64,000 nt of DNA from Comamonadaceae bacterium. Lineage in GTDB: Bacteria; Pseudomonadota; Gammaproteobacteria; Burkholderiales; Burkholderiaceae_C. Shown here in pieces: positions 52,323-62,333 of the stretch. Made by a program: the position numbers and the translations under genes. Numbering within the stretch: the stretch's first letter is position 1; every line of letters begins with the position of its first letter. Below the pieces are notes generated by a model that saw only the letters and a list, made by a program, of their open reading frames with translations, did not search any database and had not been told where the DNA came from. The stretch spans positions 1-64,000 of the forward strand of contig JAACZV010000018.1 of assembly GCA_009996515.1 (NCBI GenBank). Direction: 5' to 3'.

Positions 52323-55300
52323 TCAGGCGGCTTGGCCCTGATGGGTTTGCTGCTGGGCTTGCTGCTGCAGGTGGTGCAGCAGCTGGGCGGCTTCGTGCTG
52401 GCGGGCCTGGCGTCCGAACTGGTCGAACTGCGCGGCCAGCGAGGGCTTGCCCGGCGCCGCGAGCAGCGCGTGCAGCGGGCCGTCGGTGCCTGCCTCGGCG
52501 CCGCGCGAGGGCGGCTGCGCGGGCGCCTTGCCACGATCGTCCGCGGCCTTGATGTCCAGCTTCAATTGGGTCTTGACCTTGTGACCTTCGGGGTCACGGG
52601 CTTGCACTTCAATCAGGAGCTCACTGCTCAAGCCGAGTGGAACCTCACCGCTCAGCGTGCCTGTGACCGGATCAAAGCTGAGCCAGGCGGGCAGCGGGCG
52701 GCCATTGGCCAGGCGCGCGGTCAGCACCAGGGCGCTGTCGGTGTCGGGCAGGCTGAAGGCGCTGGCCGGCAGGGCGATGCTGAAGCGCTGCCCGGCACCG
52801 ACCGTCCAGGCGCCCAAGTCTGGCGGGGCACTCAAGGTTCGGGACGGCGGGGCGATGCTGAGCAGGCTGGTGCTGTCTTCGTAGAGCGGGCGTTCGCCAA
52901 AGAGGCGCGGCAAGGCGCCAGTGCTGAAACCTCCGACGCTGGCTCCGAAAAGAGGGGAGGTGCCTGCCGAGGAAGACAGCGCGGGCGCGCCGATGAGCGG
53001 GCTGATCTGAGGCAGGCTGTACGTGTAGATGCCGGCGGCGCCGGTGAGGCTCTGGATGCCGCTGCCGTCGCCGATGGTGTACAGCGGTGCGGTCGGTGGC
53101 GGCGCGGTGCTCTCGGGCAGCACGGGGATGGGCGAGGGCGCAGACGCTGGGGGCAGCACCGGCGCGGCGACCGCGTTCACCACGATCTGCCGGCCATCGG
53201 TGGCGGGCAAGCTGGTTTGCAGCAAGTTGCCCACGGCGTCTCGCACCACGGCGCCGCGCGTCTCGAGCCCCGCCAGCGTGATGCCGTCGGCCGCTCGCTG
53301 GCCGTCCTGCACCACGTAGCGGAAGTTCAGCGCGTCGCCGCTGCCGGGCAGGTAGTCGGCATAGACGGTGCTGCCGTTCTCCAGCAGCAGCGCGAGGCGA
53401 GGCGTGCCCTGGCTGGTGTCGATCTGCACCGACTCGCTCAGGCGCAGGCTGAAGTCCAGCACGGCACCGGCGCCATACATGCCCGGGGCGGGGAGGGTGA
53501 CCGTGGCGACAGCGGGAGCCTCGCGGTCGACGGCGTAGACCTCACCGCTGAGGCCTGCGTCCAGCGGGTTGCCGGCGGCGTCGCTGATGCCGCTGCCTGC
53601 GCTCTTGAGCGTGAGTTGCAGATTGCCGGTGCCGCTGATCTGGTCAATCAGCACGCTGTAGGTGCTGGCGTCGATCTGGGTCACCGAGGCCACCCGGCCG
53701 CTGGCATTGCCGCTGCCGCTGAGCAGCAGGTCGCCGGCATCCAGGCCGTTGATCGCCTCGCTGAACTTCAGCGTGTAGTGCAAGCTGCCGGCGTTGCTGG
53801 GCGAGGCGTCCGTGCGCTGCAGGCTGACGACGCCGGGGGCGCGGCTGTCGATGGCGTAGCTGTTGGACTGGGCGCTGCCGCTGCCGCTGTTGCCGGCCAG
53901 GTCGGTGTAGCGGCTGCCGTCCAGGCTGATGAGGTTGGTCGCGGACTCGATGCTGGCGGTGGGCGTGAGGGTGGCGGTCCAGGTGAGGCCGCCATCGCTG
54001 GAGCTCAGGTCGCTGAGCGTGCCGTTGGCGACGACGAAGTCGTCCAGGCTCAGGCCGGTGACGGCCTCACTGAAGCTGATGCGGACGGTGCTGGTCTGGC
54101 CGGCCTTGAGCGAACTGTCGGCCACCACCAGGGTGGCGCCAGGGCGCTGGGTGTCGATGGCGTAGTTGTTGGACTGGGCGCTGCCGCTGCCGCTGTTGCC
54201 GGCCAGGTCGGTGAAGCGGCTGCCGTCCAGGCTGATGCGGTTGGCGGTGGACTCGAGGCCGGCGGTGGGGGTGAGGGTGGCGGTCCAGCTGAGGCCGCCG
54301 TCGCTGGAGCTCAGGTCGCTGAGCGTGCCGTTGGCGACGACGAAGTCGTCCAGGCTCAGGCCGGTGACGGCCTCGCTGAAGCTGATGCGGACGGTGCTGG
54401 TCTGGCCGGCCTTGAGCGCGCCATCGGCCACCACCAGCGTGGCGCTGGGGCGCTGGGTGTCGATGGCGTAGTTGTTGGAGACCGACAGGCCCGTGCCGGC
54501 CGCGCCGTTGGTGTCGACGACGCGCGAGTTGTCCAGCGAGATCTCGTTGCTCGCGTCCGTGACGTTGGGCGCGGCCGTGAGCAGCGCCGTCCAGGTCGTG
54601 CCGCCATCGCTGGAGCTCAGGCCGCTGAGCGTGCCGTTGGCGACGCTGAAGTCCGAGACGCTCAGCCCCGCCACGGGCTTGTTGAAGGTGATGACGACGC
54701 GGCTGGACTGGTCGACTCGCAGGGCGTTGTCGGCGACGACGATGCCCGCGCTCAGGCGCAAGGTGTCAATGCTGTAGTTGCCCGAGCTCACATTGCTGGC
54801 CAGCGTGTTGCCGGCCAGGTTTTGCACGCCGTTGCGATCCAGCACGATGGCGTTGCTGCCCGCGCTGATGTTGTCGTCGGGCGTGAGCGTGGCGGTCCAG
54901 GTGATGCCCCCATCACTGGAAATGAGCCCGCTCAGGCTGGCGTTGGGGACGGAGAAGTCGTCCGCCGTGAGCCCGCTGACGGCTTCGCTGAAAACGATGG
55001 TGACGGTGCTGCTCTGGCCCGTGACCAGCTGCGGCGTGGCCACGCTGATGGTGGCCGTGGGGCGCTTGGTGCTCAGCGCATAGTTGTTGGAATCGCTGGT
55101 GCCGATGCCGGCGTTGCCGGCGAAGTCGGTATAGCCCGTGTTGTCCAGGGTGATTTGGTTGCTGGCGTCGGTGACGTTCTCGTTGGGCGTCAGCGTGGCG
55201 GTCCAGGTGATGCCGCCGTCGCTGCTGGTCAGCCCGCTGAGGCTGCCGTTGGCCACGCTGAAGTCGGCAGTGGACAAGCCGGTGACCGCTTCGCTGAAGG

Positions 55301-58300
55301 TGATGGTGACCCTGGTGGTCTGCCCCGCCTTCAGCGCAGTGTCGGCCACCACGAGGGTGGCGGTCGGCAACTGGGTGTCGATGGCGTAGTTGTTGGAGTT
55401 GGTGGTGCCGCTGCCGGCGTTGCCGGCGATATCGGTGTAGCCGGTGTTGTCCAGGGTGATCAGGTTGGTGGTGTCGGTGAGGTTGTTGCCGGGCGTCAGG
55501 GTCGCCGTCCAGGTGATGCCGCCGTCGTTGGAGCTGAGGCCACTCAGGGTGCCGTTGGCGACGCTGAAGTCCGCCGTGGTCAGCCCGGTCACGGCCTCGT
55601 TGAAGGTGATGGTGACGGTGGTGGTCTGCCCGGCCTTCAGCGTCGTGTCGGTGACCACGACGGTGGCCGTCGGGCGCTGGGTGTCGATGGCGTAGTTGAC
55701 CGAATCGGTGGTGCCACTGCCGGCGTTGCCCGCCAGGTCCATCACCCCGGCGTTGTTCAGGGTGATGATGTTGGTGGCGTCGCTGATGTTGGCGCCGGGG
55801 GTGAAGGTGGCGGTCCAGGTGAGGCCACCATCGCTGCTGCTCAGGCCGCTGAGGGTGCCGTTGGCCACGCTGAAGTCGGCGACATCCAGCCCGACCACCC
55901 GCTCTGCGAAGGTGATGGTGACGTTGGCGGTCCCGCCGATGCGCAGGGCCGTGTCGCTGAGGGTGATGCTGGTGGCGGTCGGGCGCACGCCGTCGACCAC
56001 CAGGGCCTTGTTGGCGCCCAGGGAGCCGGCGGCGCCGGGGGTCGGCAGGGTGAGGATGGCGCTCCGGTCGGCACCGTCCTTGATGGTGCCGCCGTTCAGG
56101 CTCAGCGCCGAGCTGGAGGCGTAGTCGAGGTCGGCGGAGCTGTCGCCGGCCTGCACGGTGTAGCTGAAGGTCAGGGTGTCGGTGCCCGAGCCGGACAGGT
56201 AGTTGAGCACCCGGTCGGTGACGCCGGTCTCCAGGGTCAGGGTCGGGGTGCCGGTCACGTTCACCGCGCTGTCGAAGCGCACGGTGACGGTGATGACATC
56301 GCCGATCTTGTAGGTGCCGTTGGCGGTGCTGGACGACACGCTGGTGACGGTCGGGGCGATGGGCGCGGTCAGGGTCAGGTCGTTGCCGCTGCCGCCGACA
56401 TAGCTGGTGGTCAGCTCGGTGCCGTTGCCGGCGGCGTTGATCTTGGTGCCCTCGCTGACGCCACCGAAGGTACCGGTCACGGCATCGGCTGCGTCGTTGA
56501 CGATCACGGTGTAGCTGTCACCGCTGCCGGCCGCGTAGCCGTGGGTGACCGCCAGGGTGGCACCGGACACATCGACGGTGCCGTTCACCACCACCCGGTC
56601 GTAACCGGTGCCGGCGGTGGTGCCGTTGATGTCCAGGGCCAGGGTGCTGCCCGAGGCCAGGGTCAGGTTGCCGTTGACGGTCAGGGTGCCGGCGCCGCCG
56701 TTGCCCGGGGAGAGGGTGCCGCCGCTCTGCACGGTGACGTCGCCGCCCAGGGTGCCGCTGCCGGCCAGCGTCGCACCGCTGGCCACCATGGTGGCGCTGC
56801 TGGTACTGCCGTTGACCACCAGGGTGCCCGCCGCCACGGTGGTGGCCCCGCTGTTGGTGTTGCTGCCGGAGAGGGTCAGGTTGCTGGAGCCGGTCTTGGT
56901 CAGGCTGCCGGTGCCGCTGATGGTGCCGGACAGCGTGGCGGCCGCGCCGGCATTGACGGTGACCAGGCCGGTCAGCGCCAGCGCGTTGTCGATGGTGGTG
57001 TTGCCGGTGATCTGCAGCGTGGTGCCGTTGGCCAGGTTGAGCGCCCCGGCACCGAGGTTGGCGTCGCTGGCGACGCTCAGGGTCCCGGCGTTGATGCTGG
57101 TGCTGCCGCTGTAGCTGTTGCTGCCGGTGAGGGTCAGCACGGCGCTGCCGGTCTTGGTCAGGTTGTTGCTGCCGCTGATGACGCCGGAGAGCGTGGTGTT
57201 GGCGGCGGTGTCCACCGTGGCGTTGCCGCTGAGGGCGATGGCGTTGTCGATGGTGGTGGCGCCTGTGACCGCCAGGGTCGAACCGCTGCCCAGTGTCACC
57301 GTGCCACTGCCCAGGTTGGCGTCGCCGGCCACGCTGAGGGTGCCGGCGCTGACGGTGGTGGCGCCGTAGGTGTTGGTGCCGGTCAGCGTCAGGGTGGAGG
57401 CTCCGGCCTTGGTCAGGGTGCTGGCACCGCTGATCACACCGGACAAGGTGGCGTTGGCAGGTGTACTGATCGTGGCATCGCCCGTCAGGACGATGGCGTT
57501 GTCGATGGTGGTGGCGCCAGTCACCTGAAGGGTGGAGCTGGTGCCCAGAGTGACCGAGCCGCTGCCGAGGTTGGCATCGCTGGCCACGGACAGGGTGCCG
57601 CCGTTGACGATCGTGGCGCCGTAGCTGTTGCTGCCGGCCAGCGTGAGCACGGCCGGGCCGATCTTGGTCAGCGAGTAGGGCCCGCTGACGTTCCCGGACA
57701 GGTTCACGTCGACGGAGAGGCTCACCGTCGCGTTGCCGTTCAGGACGACGTTGTTGCTCACGGTGGTGGAGATCAGGGACGAGAAGGTCGTGCCGTCGCC
57801 GAAGATCAGGTCACCGTTGCCGCCCAGGCTGGCACTGGTGCCGATGGTGAGGCTGCCACCATTGATGGTGGTGGTGCCGGTGTAGGTGTTGTTGCCGATC
57901 AGGGAGAGGGTACCGCTGCCCTGCTTGACCAGCGAGCCGGTGCCGGAGATCACCCCGACGACGGTGTTGGTGGTGTTGTCGCCCCAGGCGGTCAGGGTGT
58001 AGCTGCCCAACTGGATCCTGGCGTTGGCGTTGTTGCTCGCCAGGCTGCCGATGGTCTGGTCCGACAGCAATGTCAGGACGCTGTTGCCGTTGACCCGCAC
58101 GGTGCTGCTGTCGGCCATGGAGGCGTCGCCATTGAGCTTCAGCCAGCCGTAGTTGACGAGCAGGGTGGCACCGGTGTAGGTGTTGGTGCCGGAAAGCGTG
58201 GTCGAGTAGGTGGCGGAACCGCTCTGACTGAAACTCATTCCGCCGGTGCCGCTGATGGCGCCGGAGAAGGTGGTATCCGCCGTCTGGATGCTGGTGAGAC

Positions 58301-61181
58301 TGAAACTGCCGAGCGTCACCGAGCCGGCGCCGGAGAGGTTGCCGATCGCCTCGTTGCCAGCCAGGGCCAGGGTGGCGCCTGCGGCGACGGACACGCTGCT
58401 GTTGCTGGAGATCGCATCCCCGCCACTGGCCGTCAGGATGCCGGCGCTGATGGTGGTGGCACCGGAGAAGGTATTGGCGGCGCCGGAGAGGGTCAGGTTG
58501 CCGGCACCGGTTTTGGTCACGGCGCCGCTGCCGGCAATGAGGCTGGCGATGGTCGCGGTGTCGCCGGCACCGTGGGTGAAGGTCTGGGTGGTGCCCGCGC
58601 CCAGCGTGATGGTGCCGCCGGTGAGGATCAGGCCGCTGGCCTGGCCCATGTCGAAGGTCAGGCTCTCGTTGATCGACACGGTATTGAGGTTCAGCACCTG
58701 GCCGGCCAGGCTGCTGGCGAAGACGATGGTCTGGGTGCCGGTGCTGTCGGCCGCGGCGATGGCCACGGCCTCGCTGAAGCTGGTGCCGTTGCTGGGGTCG
58801 ATGGTCGCGGTGTCGGTGGCGTTGGTGACGTAGATGAAGTCCGACGCCACGGTGACGTTGGCGGTGGCACTGGCGCCGGCACCGTCATTGAGGGTGAGCT
58901 TGACGTTGGCATCGCCGGCCGGCGTGTCGCTGCGGTAAGTGATGCGCTGCGCCACGTCGTTGACCAGCGCCGTGGTGGCGGTGGTGCCGCTGCTGGTGAA
59001 GCTGATGGTCAGCACGCCGCCGGTGTTGGTGAAGGTGGCGAAGGTCAGCCCACCCGACTGCAGGTTGCTGCCGCTGACGGTGAACAGCGCACCGGCGGTG
59101 TCGAAGCCCAGCACATCGCTGCTCACCGCCGTGCCGTTGCGCTGGATGACGAGGCTGGCACCGGACCAGTTGCCGTTGCCGCCGTTCAGCACCCCCAGCT
59201 CGGCATCGGCCAGGCTGGCGTTGCTGCCCACGTCGAGGCGCACGGTATTGCCCACGCCGGCCCAGGCGACGCTGTCACCGTTGAGGTTGCCGAGGGTGGG
59301 CGCGGCGTTGGGGTTGTAGTTGGTATCGGTGGTGCCGCCATTGGTGGTGTGGATGGTCGACCTGGACTCGCCGTCGGCACCGTTGACGTTCACGCCGCCG
59401 GTCGCCTTGCCCCCCAGGCCGCCCGCGCCGATATTGCCGTTGACCAGGCTATTGAAGCTGGTGTTGTCCATGCGCACGGTGCCGCCGGCGTTCCAGATGG
59501 CACCGACCCCGGCACCGCCCGCCCCACCATTGCCGACCCTGTTGCCAGGCCCGGTGGCCGCGTCGCTGGAAACACCGCCACCGCCGCCGCCGCCAGCCCC
59601 CAGGTTGTTGGTGAGGCTGCTGTTGACGATGGTCAGGATGCCGCTGCTGGCGTTGAAGATGCCCCCCGCAGCAGCGCCCCCCTTGCCGCCGGCCGCGGAA
59701 ACACCACCGCCGCCGCCGCCGCCGCCAATGCTGGTGCTGCCGTTGTTGGCCGACCCACCCCCGCCCCCTGCGGTGTAACCGGTGGTGCTGTTGCCGTCAC
59801 CGCTGTAGCTGCCCCCAGCGCCGCCAGCCACACCGCCGCCACGCCCCCCGAAGGTACCGGTACCGCCCGCACCATTGCCCCCGGTGATGCCGGAACCGGA
59901 CGTGGCCGGGAAGGCGACGCCAGCACTGGCACCGCCGGAGCCGCCGGAGGTGCTCCCGAAACCGCCGCCGCCACCGCCGCCGCCGGCGTAGTAGCCACCG
60001 GTGTCGCCACCACCACCACCGCCACCGGACGCCTTGTTGCCGGTAATGGTGCTGTTGGTGATGGTCAGCACACCCGCGTTGTAGATGCCCGCACCCACGC
60101 TATCGGGTGCGGCCGAGCTCTCGTTGCCGCCTTGGCCGACGATCAGGCCATTGCGAATGGTGATGTTGTCCAGCGCAACCTTGGAGTTGGCGCCGCTGGT
60201 GCTCACATCCAGTATCCGAGCCTTGTTGGCCCCGTCGAGGGCGAAGCCACCGCCGACGATCTGCAGCGTGTGGCCATCGGTGACGTTGATGGAGATGGTG
60301 TCGCCGAGGCTGGTGAACGTGATGTTGCCGGTGAGGGTGATGACGTCGTCGACGCCGTCGGTCATGCCCGTGGCGATGGCGTTCTTCAACTGGGCCAGGG
60401 TGCTCACCGAGGTGGTCACCAGCAGATGGTCGTAACTGCCCAGGCGCGACAGGTTCAGGGCATTGCTGGCAGCGATATGGCCCGTGGTGACCTCCAGGTC
60501 CCAGTCACCGCCCTTGGCCGTGCCGCCGGTGTTGTCGTCGGAGGCGGCAATGTCCGCGCCGGTCAGGTCCGCCAGCCTGGATACAAAGGCCTGACCTTCC
60601 CGACCTGCGCCCACCTCGCAGCCATAGAGCAGGATGTCACCGCCCGGGCTCAGGGCCTTGCCGATGCCGGAGAGCTGAGCGCTGTACTGGGCAAGGTTGC
60701 CCTCGAAGAGGGGGCCGTTGCCCAGCAGCAGCACGCCAGAGTCGCCGTGCGACACGATGTGGATGGCGTCTATGCCACTGCGACCAGCCAGCGCATCGGC
60801 GATCTGCTGCACACCATCCTTGCTCGTGCTGAGCAGGATGACTTCGGCGCCAGGCGCGATCCCCTCAAGCAGCGTCCGGTAGTCAGGGGCCCGTGTGTCG
60901 ACAAAAACGACTTCCTTGCGGGGATGGGCCGTAGTTTCGGCGGCATCGTTCACCACTGTGCCGTGCCGCGCCTCTACTTGGGCCTCTTGAAGCGTGGGCG
61001 CGGCGTGGTCGGCATCGGCCGCGATTTCGTGGACGGCAGTCCCCGCGACGGCGGCATCGAACATGATCCGCGGCTCCAGCGCCCGCATGAGCGGGTTGCT
61101 CGCCATGGCGGGGCGCGGCAAGGCAGGGGCCTGAGAACCGGTGCCGGGGTGCTTGGATTGCTTGTTCTTGGTCCACCACAT
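52323..61181 (-). CDS. Giant repeat adhesin with LEPR motif and DUF4347 domain
   Basis: This is a 2952-residue predicted surface protein. LEPRIMFDAA at 35-44 is the LEPR-XLL-type N-terminal motif. A DUF4347 domain (about 68-235; HIVSHGDSGVLLLG, LLYGCEVGAG) follows, then a Gly-rich right-handed-repeat region (about 385-595). Autotransporter-type beta-strand repeats cover about 860-1500 (LTLTGTNTYGATTVSAGTLSV). Seven Ig-like units of 102 residues (about 1728-2441) are followed by two more Ig-like modules, a Pro-rich linker, a cadherin-like domain (about 2790-2890) and a Gln-rich tail. No RTX nonapeptides and no classical signal peptide are seen. Neighbouring TolC, adaptor and M50 genes suggest dedicated export. 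Confidence 0.9.
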   Translation of the reverse strand: MWWTKNKQSKHPGTGSQAPALPRPAMASNPLMRALEPRIMFDAAVAGTAVHEIAADADHAAPTLQEAQVEARHGTVVNDAAETTAHPRKEVVFVDTRAPDYRTLLEGIAPGAEVILLSTSKDGVQQIADALAGRSGIDAIHIVSHGDSGVLLLGNGPLFEGNLAQYSAQLSGIGKALSPGGDILLYGCEVGAGREGQAFVSRLADLTGADIAASDDNTGGTAKGGDWDLEVTTGHIAASNALNLSRLGSYDHLLVTTSVSTLAQLKNAIATGMTDGVDDVITLTGNITFTSLGDTISINVTDGHTLQIVGGGFALDGANKARILDVSTSGANSKVALDNITIRNGLIVGQGGNESSAAPDSVGAGIYNAGVLTITNSTITGNKASGGGGGGGDTGGYYAGGGGGGGGFGSTSGGSGGASAGVAFPATSGSGITGGNGAGGTGTFGGRGGGVAGGAGGSYSGDGNSTTGYTAGGGGGSANNGSTSIGGGGGGGGVSAAGGKGGAAAGGIFNASSGILTIVNSSLTNNLGAGGGGGGGVSSDAATGPGNRVGNGGAGGAGVGAIWNAGGTVRMDNTSFNSLVNGNIGAGGLGGKATGGVNVNGADGESRSTIHTTNGGTTDTNYNPNAAPTLGNLNGDSVAWAGVGNTVRLDVGSNASLADAELGVLNGGNGNWSGASLVIQRNGTAVSSDVLGFDTAGALFTVSGSNLQSGGLTFATFTNTGGVLTISFTSSGTTATTALVNDVAQRITYRSDTPAGDANVKLTLNDGAGASATANVTVASDFIYVTNATDTATIDPSNGTSFSEAVAIAAADSTGTQTIVFASSLAGQVLNLNTVSINESLTFDMGQASGLILTGGTITLGAGTTQTFTHGAGDTATIASLIAGSGAVTKTGAGNLTLSGAANTFSGATTISAGILTASGGDAISSNSSVSVAAGATLALAGNEAIGNLSGAGSVTLGSFSLTSIQTADTTFSGAISGTGGMSFSQSGSATYSTTLSGTNTYTGATLLVNYGWLKLNGDASMADSSTVRVNGNSVLTLLSDQTIGSLASNNANARIQLGSYTLTAWGDNTTNTVVGVISGTGSLVKQGSGTLSLIGNNTYTGTTTINGGSLTIGTSASLGGNGDLIFGDGTTFSSLISTTVSNNVVLNGNATVSLSVDVNLSGNVSGPYSLTKIGPAVLTLAGSNSYGATIVNGGTLSVASDANLGSGSVTLGTSSTLQVTGATTIDNAIVLTGDATISTPANATLSGVISGASTLTKAGASTLTLTGTNTYGATTVSAGTLSVAGDANLGSGTVTLGSGSTLAVTGATTIDNAIALSGNATVDTAANTTLSGVISGSNNLTKTGSAVLTLTGSNSYSGSTSINAGTLSVASDANLGAGALNLANGTTLQITGNTTIDNALALTGLVTVNAGAAATLSGTISGTGSLTKTGSSNLTLSGSNTNSGATTVAAGTLVVNGSTSSATMVASGATLAGSGTLGGDVTVQSGGTLSPGNGGAGTLTVNGNLTLASGSTLALDINGTTAGTGYDRVVVNGTVDVSGATLAVTHGYAAGSGDSYTVIVNDAADAVTGTFGGVSEGTKINAAGNGTELTTSYVGGSGNDLTLTAPIAPTVTSVSSSTANGTYKIGDVITVTVRFDSAVNVTGTPTLTLETGVTDRVLNYLSGSGTDTLTFSYTVQAGDSSADLDYASSSALSLNGGTIKDGADRSAILTLPTPGAAGSLGANKALVVDGVRPTATSITLSDTALRIGGTANVTITFAERVVGLDVADFSVANGTLSGLSSSDGGLTWTATFTPGANISDATNIITLNNAGVMDLAGNAGSGTTDSVNYAIDTQRPTATVVVTDTTLKAGQTTTVTITFNEAVTGLTTADFSVANGTLSGLSSNDGGITWTATLTPGNNLTDTTNLITLDNTGYTDIAGNAGSGTTNSNNYAIDTQLPTATLVVADTALKAGQTTRVTITFSEAVTGLSTADFSVANGSLSGLTSSDGGITWTATLTPNENVTDASNQITLDNTGYTDFAGNAGIGTSDSNNYALSTKRPTATISVATPQLVTGQSSTVTIVFSEAVSGLTADDFSVPNASLSGLISSDGGITWTATLTPDDNISAGSNAIVLDRNGVQNLAGNTLASNVSSGNYSIDTLRLSAGIVVADNALRVDQSSRVVITFNKPVAGLSVSDFSVANGTLSGLSSSDGGTTWTALLTAAPNVTDASNEISLDNSRVVDTNGAAGTGLSVSNNYAIDTQRPSATLVVADGALKAGQTSTVRISFSEAVTGLSLDDFVVANGTLSDLSSSDGGLSWTATLTPTAGLESTANRISLDGSRFTDLAGNSGSGSAQSNNYAIDTQRPGATLVVADSSLKAGQTSTVRISFSEAVTGLSLDDFVVANGTLSDLSSSDGGLTWTATLTPTASIESATNLISLDGSRYTDLAGNSGSGSAQSNSYAIDSRAPGVVSLQRTDASPSNAGSLHYTLKFSEAINGLDAGDLLLSGSGNASGRVASVTQIDASTYSVLIDQISGTGNLQLTLKSAGSGISDAAGNPLDAGLSGEVYAVDREAPAVATVTLPAPGMYGAGAVLDFSLRLSESVQIDTSQGTPRLALLLENGSTVYADYLPGSGDALNFRYVVQDGQRAADGITLAGLETRGAVVRDAVGNLLQTSLPATDGRQIVVNAVAAPVLPPASAPSPIPVLPESTAPPPTAPLYTIGDGSGIQSLTGAAGIYTYSLPQISPLIGAPALSSSAGTSPLFGASVGGFSTGALPRLFGERPLYEDSTSLLSIAPPSRTLSAPPDLGAWTVGAGQRFSIALPASAFSLPDTDSALVLTARLANGRPLPAWLSFDPVTGTLSGEVPLGLSSELLIEVQARDPEGHKVKTQLKLDIKAADDRGKAPAQPPSRGAEAGTDGPLHALLAAPGKPSLAAQFDQFGRQARQHEAAQLLHHLQQQAQQQTHQGQAA
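53860..55998 (-). repeat. Seven tandem 306-bp units coding Ig-like repeats
   Basis: The coding sequence repeats with a period of 306 bases (boundaries near 54166, 54472, 54778, 55084, 55390 and 55696). Each unit encodes about 102 residues ending near SNNYAIDTQ. Units 53860-54165 and 54166-54471 are nearly identical over more than 150 bases, which points to recent duplication. Unit 54778-55083 is among the most diverged. Confidence 0.85.
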
Positions 61182-61246
61182 GACGGATTACCTCAGTGTG
61201 ATACAGCGTTCGATGCTGGCTGCTTGATGTTCGGCCCGCCCGGCCC

Positions 61247-62095
61247 CTAGGGCGCGGCGCCGGGTGGGGCGCTGGGCCGGATCACGCTGGCCTCGCTATG
61301 GCTGGAGTCCTGCCAGAAGTTCAGTCTGGCGTACTGCTCGAAAAGGTCGGGCGGCAGGAGGCTGCGCCTAGCCTCCAGGCTCACACGTGGACGCACCTTG
61401 TGCATGCCCTTGAGGCCCAGGGCCTCGTCGAACTCGGGCGCGTCGTAGTCGATGCGCTCGAAATCATGTGCATACCAGGGCTCGCCGATGAAGTCGTAGA
61501 TCAGGCGCAGCACCTTCTCGGGCGCCTTGGCCAGCAGCTCGTACTCCACCAGCAGCAGCGACTTGGCATGCTCACCGTAGTAGGCGTCCTTCAGCGCCGA
61601 CCAGGAAAAACCCACCAGGCGATTGCGCTGCGCCAGGGTCTCGACGCGGCTGTACACCGTACTGCGCTCGGTGTCGTCGCTGAAGAGCTTGGTGTTCTCG
61701 TAGGGGTTGGCGCGGTAGAGCTTCTCGATGCTGTCCATCACCCAGGCCACGTTGCGCACGCAGGCGATCACCTTGGCCTGGGGGAACAAGTCCATCAGTG
61801 CGGGCAGCTTGGCGCACCAGAGGCGGTTGGTGTCGAAGATCACCTCCTTGCCCTCTGCGTCCGCGTAATAGTTGTGGAAGATGCCGCGCAGCAGGCGCTG
61901 GCGTTGCGCCTGGCTGATGACCGGGCCGAACTCGCTGCCGGCGCTGAACTGGTTGAGCATGCCGGTGAACAAGGCGCCCGCCGGGCTGGTCATGCCGGCA
62001 TGAAAGCGTGGGTTCTGCAGCAGCAGGGCGGCCAGCAGCGTGGAACCTGATCGAGGCAGGCCAGAAATGAAGTGAAACCGTGGCGCGGCAGCCAA
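61247..62095 (-). CDS. Sulfotransferase (PAPS-dependent, protein-sulfating type)
   Basis: This is a 282-residue enzyme of the sulfotransferase superfamily. The 5'-phosphosulfate loop is GLPRSGSTLLAALL near the start. The 3'-phosphate region is KVIACVRNVAWVMDSIEKLYR. The C-terminal part has LLVEYELLAKAPEKVLRLIYDFIGEPW. No signal peptide is present, so it acts in the cytosol before export. No ATG fits. I chose TTG at 62095 with AGGAG five bases upstream across a run of seven T. It precedes the adhesin gene by 65 bases on the same strand and is divergent from cysD. Confidence 0.87.
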   Translation of the reverse strand: MAAAPRFHFISGLPRSGSTLLAALLLQNPRFHAGMTSPAGALFTGMLNQFSAGSEFGPVISQAQRQRLLRGIFHNYYADAEGKEVIFDTNRLWCAKLPALMDLFPQAKVIACVRNVAWVMDSIEKLYRANPYENTKLFSDDTERSTVYSRVETLAQRNRLVGFSWSALKDAYYGEHAKSLLLVEYELLAKAPEKVLRLIYDFIGEPWYAHDFERIDYDAPEFDEALGLKGMHKVRPRVSLEARRSLLPPDLFEQYARLNFWQDSSHSEASVIRPSAPPGAAP

Positions 62096-62333
62096 AAAAA
62101 CTCCTGGGCAGCGACCGGGTCTGCCACCGCCAAGGTGGCGCACGGTTCTGCGGTTTGAATTTATTCTGTGCGAACGAGCGGGCGATGCTAACAGCCAGAA
62201 TCATGGTTGCCGGCCGGCGCCGTTGAGCGCGGCGCAAGGTTGAGACCTGGATCACAAACCGGTGCATCGCTTGCCGGAGACCGCATGGAAATCTTGTGAG
62301 AAGACGGGGTCGAGCATGCCCCGAGGAGTACAG

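Noticed and set aside
52323-54000. RTX calcium-binding repeats and a classical type I secretion signal in the adhesin C-terminus
   Set aside because: No GGxGxDxUx nonapeptides were found. The C-terminus is Gln/His-rich, so classical HlyA-type export cannot be claimed.
52305-61250. A plus-strand reading frame of about 2980 codons opposite the adhesin
   Set aside because: It is the antisense shadow of the adhesin gene. Its translation is low-complexity Gly/Ala/Val/Asp with no domain, while the minus strand encodes recognisable DUF4347, beta-strand and Ig-like repeats.
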